Source: a candidate division GN15 bacterium
Lineage (GTDB): Bacteria > Zixibacteria > MSB-5A5 > GN15 > FEB-12
DNA length: 6,422 nucleotides
Direction: 5' to 3'
NCBI GenBank assembly: GCA_014729205.1
Contig: WJKG01000290.1
Coordinates: forward strand, 1-6,422
Shown here: piece by piece, positions 1-6,152 of the stretch
Position numbering within the stretch: the first letter of the stretch is position 1
Layout of the letters: the number at the start of each line of letters is the position of its first letter
Position numbers and translations under genes: made by a program
Notes under the pieces: model-generated
The model's input: the letters and a program-made list of their open reading frames with translations, nothing else
What the model was told of the DNA's origin: nothing
Databases searched by the model: none

Positions 1-559
1 CAACGATGTCGGGCTGTACCAGTTTGGCCAGGCGCGTCATTTCCCCGGGGGTAGAGATGCCCATTTCCATAATGGCCAGATTGACGTGGGCCGGCATGGC
101 GAACAAGGCCAGTGGCATCCCAAAGAGGTTGTTGAAGTTGCCGGGCGAGCGGTAGACGTTTTGTTCCACGGCCTGAGCGAGGGCAAAGGTGAATTCCTTG
201 GTCGTGGTCTTGCCGTTGGAGCCGGTGATCCCGATGACTTTGGCGCCGTTTTGTTTTCGGTACTGGTGGGCGAGATCGATCATGGCGCGGTGACTGTCAG
301 GGACGGCGACAACCGGGACATCGCCACGTACCTGGTAGAGTCGCGGCCAGTTGCTTTCGACCAAAAGGCCGGCGGCGCCGCGTTCGATGGCATCGAGGGC
401 GAAATCGTGGCCATCGAAACGCTCACCGGGAATGGCGACGAAGAGCTGCTTTGCATTGACGGTTCGGCTGTCTATCGATACCCCGGTAAAAGACTTGGCC
501 GAGGTACCGCTGTTGTACAGGGTACCGCCGGTCATCGCTGCCAGTTGATCGAAACGCAA
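1..559 (-). CDS. murF: MurF, UDP-MurNAc-tripeptide--D-alanyl-D-alanine ligase (5' part, runs off the left edge)
   Basis: Cytoplasmic ATP-dependent ligase that joins D-Ala-D-Ala to the UDP-MurNAc-tripeptide, the last cytoplasmic step in building the peptide stem. The first 186 codons are present. The N-terminal UDP-binding domain is recognisable (IDSR at 29-32, LFVAIPGERFDGHDF at 39-53), followed by the Mur-ligase P-loop GITGSNGKTTTK at 110-121, a NFNN motif at 141-144 and EMG at 165-167, which together separate MurF from MurC, MurD and MurE. The start is taken as TTG at 559-557, 5 nt after the murE stop, because it gives the usual MurF N-terminus (RFDQLAAMTGG). An in-frame ATG at codon 9 would cut into the first strand of the domain. 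A GAGGAG sits 11 nt upstream inside the murE end, a slightly long spacing that suggests translational coupling. The C-terminal part of the central domain and the whole third domain lie outside the window. Confidence 0.96.
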   Translation of the reverse strand, partial: MRFDQLAAMTGGTLYNSGTSAKSFTGVSIDSRTVNAKQLFVAIPGERFDGHDFALDAIERGAAGLLVESNWPRLYQVRGDVPVVAVPDSHRAMIDLAHQYRKQNGAKVIGITGSNGKTTTKEFTFALAQAVEQNVYRSPGNFNNLFGMPLALFAMPAHVNLAIMEMGISTPGEMTRLAKLVQPDIV

Positions 560-564
560 GTGTA

Positions 565-2052
565 TCACTGCTCCTCTGTGCTCGCTTGCGGACTGTAACC
601 CAGTTCGGCGAGTGTCTGTCGGGCGGTCTCGATGTCCGAAAACGGTGTACGCTCACCCTGGATTTCCTGGTATGGTTCTGCTCCCTTGCCGGCCAGCAGT
701 ACGATGTCGCCTGACTTGGCACGGCTGAGGATGGTCTTTATGGCTTCTTTGCGGTCGGGTACGACTTCGTAGTTGTCGCTTTCTATGCCGGCTTTGACTT
801 CCTCGATGATCGCATTCGGGTCTTCCGAGCGCGGATTGTCGGAGGTCAGCACGGCGAAGTCGGCATTGGTCGTGGCGGCTTTACCCATGAGCGGTCGTTT
901 ACCTTTGTCGCGGTCGCCGCCGCAGCCGAACATGATGTAGAGCTTGCCGCCTTCGGAGAGTTCGCGGGCGGACTCGCACAGGCGCTGGATGGCGTCCGAG
1001 GTGTGGGCGAAGTCGACATAGACGGCGAACGGCTGGCCGCTGTCGATGTAGTTGAAGCGACCCGGTATGGGCTGTGAGCGTTCCAGGCCGCGGACGACGT
1101 TATCGATATCCACACCCGAGGCCAGGCCGCCCGATGCAGCGGCAACGGCGTTGATAAGGTTGAACCGGCCGGGAAGCTGCAGGGTAATGGTGCGCATGCC
1201 CATAGGTGTGACGAGATCGAAGTTGGTGCGGTCGGGCTCGAGTTCGTAGTTGGCGCAGTAGACATCGGCGCTGTCATCCTCGAGCGAATAACCGATGTGC
1301 GACGACTTGAGGCGACCGAGCAATTGGCGGAACTCAGGTACATCGAGATTGATCACGGCGTAGGACAGCGGTCCGTCGAGACGCTCAATCAGTTTGGCCT
1401 TGGCTTCGAGGTACTCGTCCATGGAGTCATGGAAATCGAGGTGGTCGCGGGTGAGGTTGGTGTACACGGCGACCCGGAAGTTGATTTCATCGACGCGGTG
1501 CAGAGTCAGGGCGTGCGAGGAAACTTCGATTACGGCGTTGACGCACCAGTTCTTCTTCATGAGGAACAGCAAGCGCTGGATGTCGAGCGATTCAGGGGTT
1601 GTGCGCACTGAGTCGAAGCGTTCGCGGCCGGTGTCATAGATTTGCGAACTGATGAGGCCGGTGGTTTTATTGCGAGCCTGGAGGATGTTGCGTATCAGGT
1701 GACAGGTGGTGGTCTTGCCGTTAGTACCGGTGACACCGCAGGCCTTGATTTTGCGGCCGGGGTGGCCATAGAAGGCCGCTGCTACCTGGGCGAGGGCGAT
1801 GCGGGCGTTGGGCACGGAGACGTGGTGTTCGATGCTTTCACATTCCTCCCGCTCACCGAGCACGGCAATAGCGCCCTTTTCGATGGCCTGGGCGACGAAG
1901 TCGTAGCCGTCGTGCTGGTAGCCCTTAATGGCGACGAACAGGGCTCGGTTCTTGATAAGGCGCGAGTCGTATTCGACCTGTTCGATTTCGGTGTCGGGGT
2001 CGCCGGTAATGACGGCCTGTTCGATTTCAGCTGTTAGCTCACGAAGCTTGAT
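565..2052 (-). CDS. murE: MurE, UDP-MurNAc-L-Ala-D-Glu--meso-diaminopimelate ligase, apparent ATC start
   Basis: Cytoplasmic ligase that adds the third stem amino acid to UDP-MurNAc-L-Ala-D-Glu. Numbered from the proposed start (495 residues, normal for the family): UDP-binding domain with YDSR and LFVAIKGYQHDGYDF near 28-52, P-loop GVTGTNGKTTT at 106-116, TTPE at 151-154, SSHAL at 178-182, the YLEAK lysine (about 218) that is carbamylated in homologues, DFAHT at 347-351 and DNPR at 405-408. DNPR is the meso-DAP signature (lysine enzymes differ there), so substrate is inferred to be meso-DAP. The usual GKGHE motif reads GKGAE (455-459). The reading frame stays open upstream to an ATG at 2163, but that start would overlap ftsI by 98 nt and add 37 residues with no family counterpart. 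Homology and a Shine-Dalgarno sequence both point to an ATC at 2052-2050, 13 nt after the ftsI stop. Function is certain; the start codon is the open point. Confidence 0.95.
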   Translation of the reverse strand: MKLRELTAEIEQAVITGDPDTEIEQVEYDSRLIKNRALFVAIKGYQHDGYDFVAQAIEKGAIAVLGEREECESIEHHVSVPNARIALAQVAAAFYGHPGRKIKACGVTGTNGKTTTCHLIRNILQARNKTTGLISSQIYDTGRERFDSVRTTPESLDIQRLLFLMKKNWCVNAVIEVSSHALTLHRVDEINFRVAVYTNLTRDHLDFHDSMDEYLEAKAKLIERLDGPLSYAVINLDVPEFRQLLGRLKSSHIGYSLEDDSADVYCANYELEPDRTNFDLVTPMGMRTITLQLPGRFNLINAVAAASGGLASGVDIDNVVRGLERSQPIPGRFNYIDSGQPFAVYVDFAHTSDAIQRLCESARELSEGGKLYIMFGCGGDRDKGKRPLMGKAATTNADFAVLTSDNPRSEDPNAIIEEVKAGIESDNYEVVPDRKEAIKTILSRAKSGDIVLLAGKGAEPYQEIQGERTPFSDIETARQTLAELGYSPQASTEEQ

Positions 2053-2064
2053 GGTTCCCTCCCT
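2050..2064 (-). promoter_or_regulatory. murE ribosome binding site with ATC as the apparent start codon
   Basis: On the minus strand AGGGAGG (2064-2058) is followed by a 5-nt spacer GAACC and then ATC (2052-2050), which begins the frame IKLRELTAEIEQ, matching the first residues (MKL.EL...) of typical MurE proteins. The only canonical in-frame starts are ATG at 2163 (GGAG 9 nt upstream) and TTG at 2142, both deep inside ftsI. Downstream there is no ATG, GTG or TTG before the conserved YDSR and LFVAIKG segments. ATC is a rare but accepted bacterial start; a single-base sequencing or assembly error (ATG read as ATC) is the main alternative. Confidence 0.6.
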
Positions 2065-2065
2065 G

Positions 2066-4144
2066 TCACATTCGACGAAGTTGAAGCTGGCAGAAACTTC
2101 GGGTACTGATTTCCTTTCCGGGCCGCAGCGACTGGTCCACAACGTGTCCGTTGCCGCGGGCATGAAACGTCACTCCGGCAAAGTGCATGAAAGCCGCTGC
2201 CTGGCGCAGCGAGAGGCCGGTCAGATCGACCATATGCAGGTCGGCCTTTTCGAGGTTGGTGGTGGCCAGTACGATTTCATCACCGGGAAACATGAGGCCC
2301 CCGGCAGGCGGAAACTGCCAGGCGACGAAGCCACTGTCAGTGGCACTGCGGACATCGATTCCCGCATCCTCGGCCTGCACCCTGGCCCAGTCGACTGAAT
2401 GCCCGACGAAGTCCGGCACTTCGATAGGCCGTGGGGCGGAATCATCGGACTCGGCAAGGATCCGGTCAGTGCCAATGAAGCGACCGGGATCCAGCAGGCT
2501 GTAGCGCTCGGCGATCCTCTTGAAGGTGGGTCCGGAGGTATAGCCTCCATAGTGTACCGGTTGGGGATTCTGCAGGACCACGACCCCGGCGACGAGTGGC
2601 TTCCCGGCCGGAAAAAGGCCGGCAAAGCTGGCCATGAACTTATGCTGGAAGTAGCGTTTGTTTTCAAAGTCGATCATCTGTGCGGTGCCGGTCTTGCCGG
2701 CGATAGCGATAACCCTGGAGTTCACGGGGACGGCGGTACCATGTTCGACGACGCCTCGGAGCATGGCTCGGAGGGTGTCGGCGGTGGCGTGGTCCATGAT
2801 GCGGCCGACGACGCGTCGCTCCCGCTCCTGGACCAGGCGGCGGTTCTGGTCGAGCCCGCCGAGGATGAGTCGCGGCTGAAGGAGTTCGCCACCGTTGGCG
2901 ACGGCAGCAAAGGCCATGGCCAGATGCAGGCTGTTGACGGCAACAGCGTGACCCATGGCGAGGGCGGCAGTGGTGTATTCTGACCAGCGGTTTGGTCTGC
3001 CGATCGAGCCGGCACACTCACCGGGGAGTTCGATGCCGGTCTGGCGACCGAGGCCGAATTTCTCGGCGGTCTGGTAGAGCTGTTCGCCACCGAGTTCGAT
3101 GGCGCACTTGGCCAGGCCGATATTGCTGGAGAGCTCCATGATCTGGCGGAAGGTGAGACTGTCGCGCTTTTTATCGTCACGCAGGGTTCGCCGACCGATC
3201 TTCCATCTCCCACTCTCACAATAGATGGAGTCATCGAAGTCGACCAACCCTGCGTCGAGAATTCCTGCAGCAGTAATCGGCTTGAAGACAGATCCGGGCT
3301 CAAACTGGTCACTGATGGCCCGAAGTTTGAACGGTTTATCGGGATGAGCTTCCTCGGGGTCGAAGTGAGCCAGGGCCAGCACCTCGCCGGAGTTACAGTC
3401 GACGAAGGCGGCCATGCCCATCTCGGCGTTGTATTCCCTTACGGCCGAGCAGAGTTCCTGCTCTACGATTTCCTGCAGGCGCCAGTCGCAGGCAAGCACG
3501 AGCGATTGTCCGGGCTGCGGAGGCACCATGGCCTTTTCGCGAACGCGGAAGACATTCTTGAGACCATCGCGGTAGACGTCGGCGATACCGTTGCGTCCGG
3601 CAAGGACGGAATCGAAGGACAACTCGAGGCCACTCTGGCCGTTGTTGTCGATGTCGGTGAAGCCGAGGATCTGGCGCCCGACCTGGCCATAAGGGTAGGT
3701 GCGATGGGCGTCATCGCGCAGGTACAGTCCGCGGGGGGCATCGTTTTCTACGCGGTGGGCAAGGGCATCGCTCATATGACGGTCGATGTAGGAGAAACTC
3801 CGCGGTCGCAGGTTGAAGCGTTCCTTGGCAGTGCCAGGGAAGTAACCGTAGAGCTTATCCAGATAGCGGGCGATGTCCTGTACTTCGCGGGTGTTGGCCG
3901 GCCAGGCATACAGGGTGGGCTTGACAATGTTGTTGGCTACGATCATGCCGTTGCGATCGCAGATAACGCCCCGTGTGGCCGGAATGTCGATTTTTCTGCT
4001 GGACTGGCGGGTAACAACCTCGCTGTACTCAGAACTGCAGAAGACCTGTAGATGGATCAGCCGTGCGGCAAACAAACACATGGAGAAGGCGATGATGGCC
4101 CAGAAGATGCCAATGCGTACGCGCTCTTGCCGAGTCCGCTTCAC
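2066..4144 (-). CDS. ftsI: FtsI/PBP2-type class B penicillin-binding protein (septal transpeptidase) with two PASTA domains
   Basis: Membrane-anchored DD-transpeptidase that cross-links septal peptidoglycan, working with FtsW and the FtsQLB complex. The 692 residues show a short basic cytoplasmic start, one membrane segment at about 12-33, the class B dimerisation/pedestal region beginning with the ATRGVICDRNG motif (56-66), then the transpeptidase domain with all three active-site motifs: SVFK (S285 nucleophile, K288), SSN (339-341) and KTG (484-486). Two C-terminal PASTA repeats follow, about 573-630 (IEVPDFVG...) and 634-690 (HMVDLTG...). The start is GTG at 4144, overlapping the ftsL stop as GTGA, with AGGAGG 7 nt upstream. 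The PASTA tail resembles SpoVD/PBP2x-type proteins, but position in the dcw cluster directly after ftsL makes the vegetative division enzyme the best call. Nothing suggests loss of activity. Confidence 0.95.
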   Translation of the reverse strand: MKRTRQERVRIGIFWAIIAFSMCLFAARLIHLQVFCSSEYSEVVTRQSSRKIDIPATRGVICDRNGMIVANNIVKPTLYAWPANTREVQDIARYLDKLYGYFPGTAKERFNLRPRSFSYIDRHMSDALAHRVENDAPRGLYLRDDAHRTYPYGQVGRQILGFTDIDNNGQSGLELSFDSVLAGRNGIADVYRDGLKNVFRVREKAMVPPQPGQSLVLACDWRLQEIVEQELCSAVREYNAEMGMAAFVDCNSGEVLALAHFDPEEAHPDKPFKLRAISDQFEPGSVFKPITAAGILDAGLVDFDDSIYCESGRWKIGRRTLRDDKKRDSLTFRQIMELSSNIGLAKCAIELGGEQLYQTAEKFGLGRQTGIELPGECAGSIGRPNRWSEYTTAALAMGHAVAVNSLHLAMAFAAVANGGELLQPRLILGGLDQNRRLVQERERRVVGRIMDHATADTLRAMLRGVVEHGTAVPVNSRVIAIAGKTGTAQMIDFENKRYFQHKFMASFAGLFPAGKPLVAGVVVLQNPQPVHYGGYTSGPTFKRIAERYSLLDPGRFIGTDRILAESDDSAPRPIEVPDFVGHSVDWARVQAEDAGIDVRSATDSGFVAWQFPPAGGLMFPGDEIVLATTNLEKADLHMVDLTGLSLRQAAAFMHFAGVTFHARGNGHVVDQSLRPGKEISTRSFCQLQLRRM

Positions 4145-4638
4145 TTGAACTCCTCCTGACCGAGCATGAGGGTGTCCATATTGATGACGCTGACCTCCCC
4201 GGCTGCGGCGCGGGTTTCGGCCACGACGGGCATATAGGCGGCGAGTCTTTGGACCGCGGAGATGACACCACCGAGTTCGTCACGGGGGGCGACGGGTTTG
4301 TCGCTGGGAGTGATGGTGTAAATGCGGTCGGCCCCGACCGGCTGCATGCCGAGCGAGTCGATGGCGTAGCGCTCGATACGGCTGGCGAGGCTCAGGCGCG
4401 CTATCTGGCTGTAGACCTTGCGGGTTTCATCGAGCAGTTCGGCGTTTTCCAGGCGAAGCCGGCCGTTGGTCTTTCCCAGCTCTACCACCATGACGCGCTG
4501 CCAGACGTGAACACAGGCCACCATGAACAGGGCGGCAATCATGGCTGCCCAGGGGAAGTACCTATGGGTGCGGATGCGGTGCAGCAGCGAGGAACGCATG
4601 GCGCTGGTTTCGAGCAGCAGGCGGACGGGGTTTTTCAT
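4141..4638 (-). CDS. ftsL: FtsL-type cell division protein
   Basis: Small bitopic division protein that pairs with FtsB (DivIC) through a coiled coil and activates the septal FtsW-FtsI synthase. The 165 residues show a basic cytoplasmic N-terminus (1-27), one membrane segment at about 29-46, a coiled-coil-like stretch with Leu/Val at heptad spacing (about 50-83), then the typical FtsL tail RIERYAIDSLGMQP (87-100) ending in the IYTI strand (106-109). About 55 further residues (111-165) follow, longer than most FtsL proteins, rich in Ala/Val and acidic residues and without a motif I recognise. Start ATG at 4638 overlaps the rsmH stop (ATGA), with AGGAGG 5 nt upstream. Sequence conservation in this family is weak, so the call rests on topology, the tail motif and position between rsmH and ftsI. 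An unnamed septum-associated protein is the only real alternative. Confidence 0.85.
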   Translation of the reverse strand: MKNPVRLLLETSAMRSSLLHRIRTHRYFPWAAMIAALFMVACVHVWQRVMVVELGKTNGRLRLENAELLDETRKVYSQIARLSLASRIERYAIDSLGMQPVGADRIYTITPSDKPVAPRDELGGVISAVQRLAAYMPVVAETRAAAGEVSVINMDTLMLGQEEFK

Positions 4639-5585
4639 GCCGTCCTCCTTTCCGCCACGCGCAGGCGGGCTGAACGTGCCCGGCTGTTGGCCTGGATTTC
4701 CTGCTCGGTGGCCTCGACCGGTTTGCGTGTAACCAGCGACAGGGTGGGTTTACGTCCACAGGTACACACGGGCTGTCGGGGCGGACAGATACACCCTTTA
4801 GCCTCCTGCTGGAAGAAGCGCTTGACGCGTCGGTCCTCCAGGGAGTGGTAAGAAATCACTGCTAACCGTCCGCCGGGCTGGAGCAGTGCAAGTGCTTTGG
4901 GCAGAACGATATCGATGTGGTCGAGTTCTTTGTTTACGGCTATACGAAGGGCCTGGAAGATGCGGGCAAGGGATTTGGCTTGATGGGGTGGTTTAACCAC
5001 ACGGGTGATGATATCCGCAAAATGACGGGTTGTGAGGATCATGCCGTCTTGTCTTTCCCTGACGATTGCTTTGGCCAACCTGGCCGCTTGTTTTTCTTCG
5101 CCGAACTCCCGAAACATCTCGGCGAGTCTTTTCACTTCCAGTGTGTTGATCAAATCCGCCGCAGTCGGACCGGGGGCGTCCTGCGAGAACCTCATGTCCA
5201 GGGGACCATCGAACCGGTGCGAGAATCCGCGCTCGGCCTGGTCCAGTTGCAGGCTGGACAGCCCTAAGTCCAGCAGCACCCCGGTGAACCGTTGATCGGG
5301 CCACCGAGTAACAATTTGATCGATGTGCGCATACGAGGCGTGTACTACGTCCCGCACTGCCTGTTCCTTGTCCAGTCTTCGCTTCGCCCTTTTTACCGCC
5401 GCTGCGTCAACATCTACCCCGTAAAGCCGGGCGGTGCTTGTGGTCGCCTGAGCCATCCAGAACAGATGGCCGCCATCGCCTGCAGTCAGATCGAGATAGG
5501 CACCATCGGGTGCGGTCACCAGCAGCCGGACGACCTGGTCGGCCATCACGGGCTCATGCCACGCTTCACTCCGATTCTGCGCCAT
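4635..5585 (-). CDS. rsmH: RsmH (MraW), 16S rRNA m4C1402 N4-methyltransferase
   Basis: S-adenosylmethionine-dependent enzyme that methylates N4 of C1402 in the 16S rRNA, tuning the ribosomal P site. The 316 residues are of normal length. Visible family signatures: HEPVM at 10-14, SAM-binding motif I DLTAGDGGH at 32-40, GVLLDLGLSS at 102-111, LDMRF at 129-133, FQALRIAVNKEL at 210-221, ISYHSLEDR at 244-252, and the C-terminal SRARSARLR at 301-309. A cysteine cluster (C265, C267, C274, C276) followed by GRKP is seen in many homologues and resembles a metal site. ATG at 5585 lies 20 nt inside mraZ and has no strong Shine-Dalgarno sequence in front, so expression probably depends on coupling to mraZ translation. 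The start must lie upstream of HEPVM, which supports this choice. Confidence 0.97.
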   Translation of the reverse strand: MAQNRSEAWHEPVMADQVVRLLVTAPDGAYLDLTAGDGGHLFWMAQATTSTARLYGVDVDAAAVKRAKRRLDKEQAVRDVVHASYAHIDQIVTRWPDQRFTGVLLDLGLSSLQLDQAERGFSHRFDGPLDMRFSQDAPGPTAADLINTLEVKRLAEMFREFGEEKQAARLAKAIVRERQDGMILTTRHFADIITRVVKPPHQAKSLARIFQALRIAVNKELDHIDIVLPKALALLQPGGRLAVISYHSLEDRRVKRFFQQEAKGCICPPRQPVCTCGRKPTLSLVTRKPVEATEQEIQANSRARSARLRVAERRTA

Positions 5586-6039
5586 CGCCGGAAAACAGCC
5601 TCTCGGCTACCTCCTCGTAGCTTCCCGCATACTGCTGCAGGTAGTACTCGTACCGCTCGGGATTCCAGATTTCGATCCACTTGTTGACCCCGATGACGAG
5701 CAGGTCCTTCTTCAGGCCGGCCTCGGCAATGAGGGTGTGCGGGACGAGTATTCGACCGCTTCGGTCGGGCGAGACCATGGCGGCCGATGAGTAAAAACGG
5801 CGACTAAAAAAGCGAAAATCCTTCTTGGTGAAATTTAGTGAGGAGAGGCGGGACTGCACCTCGGACCACTCGCCTTCATCATACAATGACAGGCACCCCT
5901 CGAGGCCCTTGGTCAGGATAAGGTCACCTTCAAGCAATGGCTTGCCGTCGGCTCCTTTGACGCTGCGAAGCTTAGCCGGCAGGGAGAATCTCCCTTTATC
6001 ATCCATTGTTGTTTGGTACTGCCCGTAGAACCCGGCCAA
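5566..6039 (-). CDS. mraZ: MraZ, dcw-cluster transcriptional regulator
   Basis: DNA-binding regulator of the dcw operon, known in Escherichia coli to repress its own promoter and in some bacteria to activate. It forms a ring from subunits with two AbrB/SpoVT-like halves, each marked by a DxxxR motif. Both are present: DDKGR at 13-17 (D13, R17) followed by FSLP, and DRSGR at 92-96 followed by ILVP. The 157-residue length is slightly above the usual, through an acidic, Tyr/Glu-rich tail after about residue 128. The start is taken as TTG at 6039, because GGAGG lies 5 nt upstream and the result (MAGFYGQY...) matches MraZ N-termini. An in-frame GTG at 6051 would add four residues and place that GGAGG inside the gene. 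The gene is first in the operon and lies directly behind candidate MraZ boxes, consistent with autoregulation. Confidence 0.96.
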   Translation of the reverse strand: MAGFYGQYQTTMDDKGRFSLPAKLRSVKGADGKPLLEGDLILTKGLEGCLSLYDEGEWSEVQSRLSSLNFTKKDFRFFSRRFYSSAAMVSPDRSGRILVPHTLIAEAGLKKDLLVIGVNKWIEIWNPERYEYYLQQYAGSYEEVAERLFSGDGAESE

Positions 6040-6049
6040 GATTTCCTCC
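6037..6049 (-). promoter_or_regulatory. mraZ ribosome binding site deciding the TTG start
   Basis: Minus-strand GGAGG (6049-6045), spacer AAATC, then TTG (6039-6037). This spacing favours TTG over the GTG at 6051-6049, whose only candidate site (GGGAG) is about 3 nt away and too close. The site is also part of the last of three TGG-type repeats, so a protein bound there would cover the translation start region in the DNA. Confidence 0.6.
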
Positions 6050-6070
6050 ACTCTCTCCCACTTTTCACCA
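6041..6070 (-). promoter_or_regulatory. Candidate MraZ operator: three direct repeats with 10-bp period
   Basis: Read on the minus strand, three consecutive 10-mers begin with TGG: TGGTGAAAAG (6070-6061), TGGGAGAGAG (6060-6051) and TGGAGGAAAT (6050-6041). E. coli MraZ is known to bind TGGGN repeats separated by 5 nt, and Mollicute MraZ boxes contain AAAGTG; here AAAGTGG (6063-6057) and AGAGTGG (6053-6047) also fit the latter. The block lies between the inferred transcription start (about 6075) and the mraZ TTG, the place expected for an autoregulatory site. Only the central copy has a perfect TGGGN, and the last overlaps the ribosome binding site, which would be purine-rich anyway. Confidence 0.6.
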
Positions 6071-6081
6071 AGCGGTGCTCC

Positions 6082-6110
6082 ATTATCACATTTTATCCCC
6101 CACCGGTCAA
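6082..6110 (-). promoter_or_regulatory. Sigma70-type promoter of the dcw operon
   Basis: On the minus strand TTGACC (6110-6105) is followed by a 17-nt spacer and GATAAT (6087-6082), with an extended -10 TG at 6090-6089. Five of six bases match consensus in each hexamer and the spacing is ideal. Transcription should start near 6075, giving a leader of roughly 36 nt before the mraZ TTG. No other promoter of this quality was seen upstream of the gene block, so it is the likely main promoter for all six genes. Confidence 0.72.
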
Positions 6111-6129
6111 GGTTTTTTGTGGGCTTGAC
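6106..6129. repeat. Inverted repeat formed by the two facing -35 regions
   Basis: On the minus strand GTCAAG (6129-6124) and CTTGAC (6111-6106) are perfect 6-bp inverted arms around a 12-bp A/T-rich centre. The arms are mostly the -35 hexamers of the two divergent promoters, so the symmetry may be a by-product of that arrangement. It could also be an operator for a dimeric regulator, since a protein bound there would block both promoters. Confidence 0.4.
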
Positions 6130-6152
6130 AGTAAAAAAAGGGGTGTCATAAG
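6125..6152 (+). promoter_or_regulatory. Possible divergent sigma70-type promoter
   Basis: On the plus strand a perfect -35 TTGACA (6125-6130) precedes, after 16 nt, CATAAG (6147-6152; 4 of 6 matches), with a TG one base upstream of the -10. It points away from mraZ into 6153-6422. Its -35 lies 14 bp from the -35 of the mraZ promoter, back to back. The -10 is mediocre and no sure gene lies downstream inside the window, so it may be fortuitous, or may drive a gene or RNA that continues past the right edge. Confidence 0.35.

Noticed and set aside
2053..2163. 37-residue N-terminal extension of murE from ATG 2163, with GGAG 9 nt upstream
   Set aside because: The extension is ftsI PASTA coding sequence in another frame, has no match to MurE N-termini, and ignores the much better ribosome binding site next to ATC 2052. 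It remains the formal alternative if ATC is not accepted as a start.
3344..4051. 235-codon open frame on the plus strand, antisense to ftsI, with similar ones at 4249-4851, 2399-2983 and 86-598
   Set aside because: Each lies opposite a gene with clear family motifs, has no recognisable domain or ribosome binding site of its own, and is the kind of frame that high third-position G+C produces on the opposite strand.
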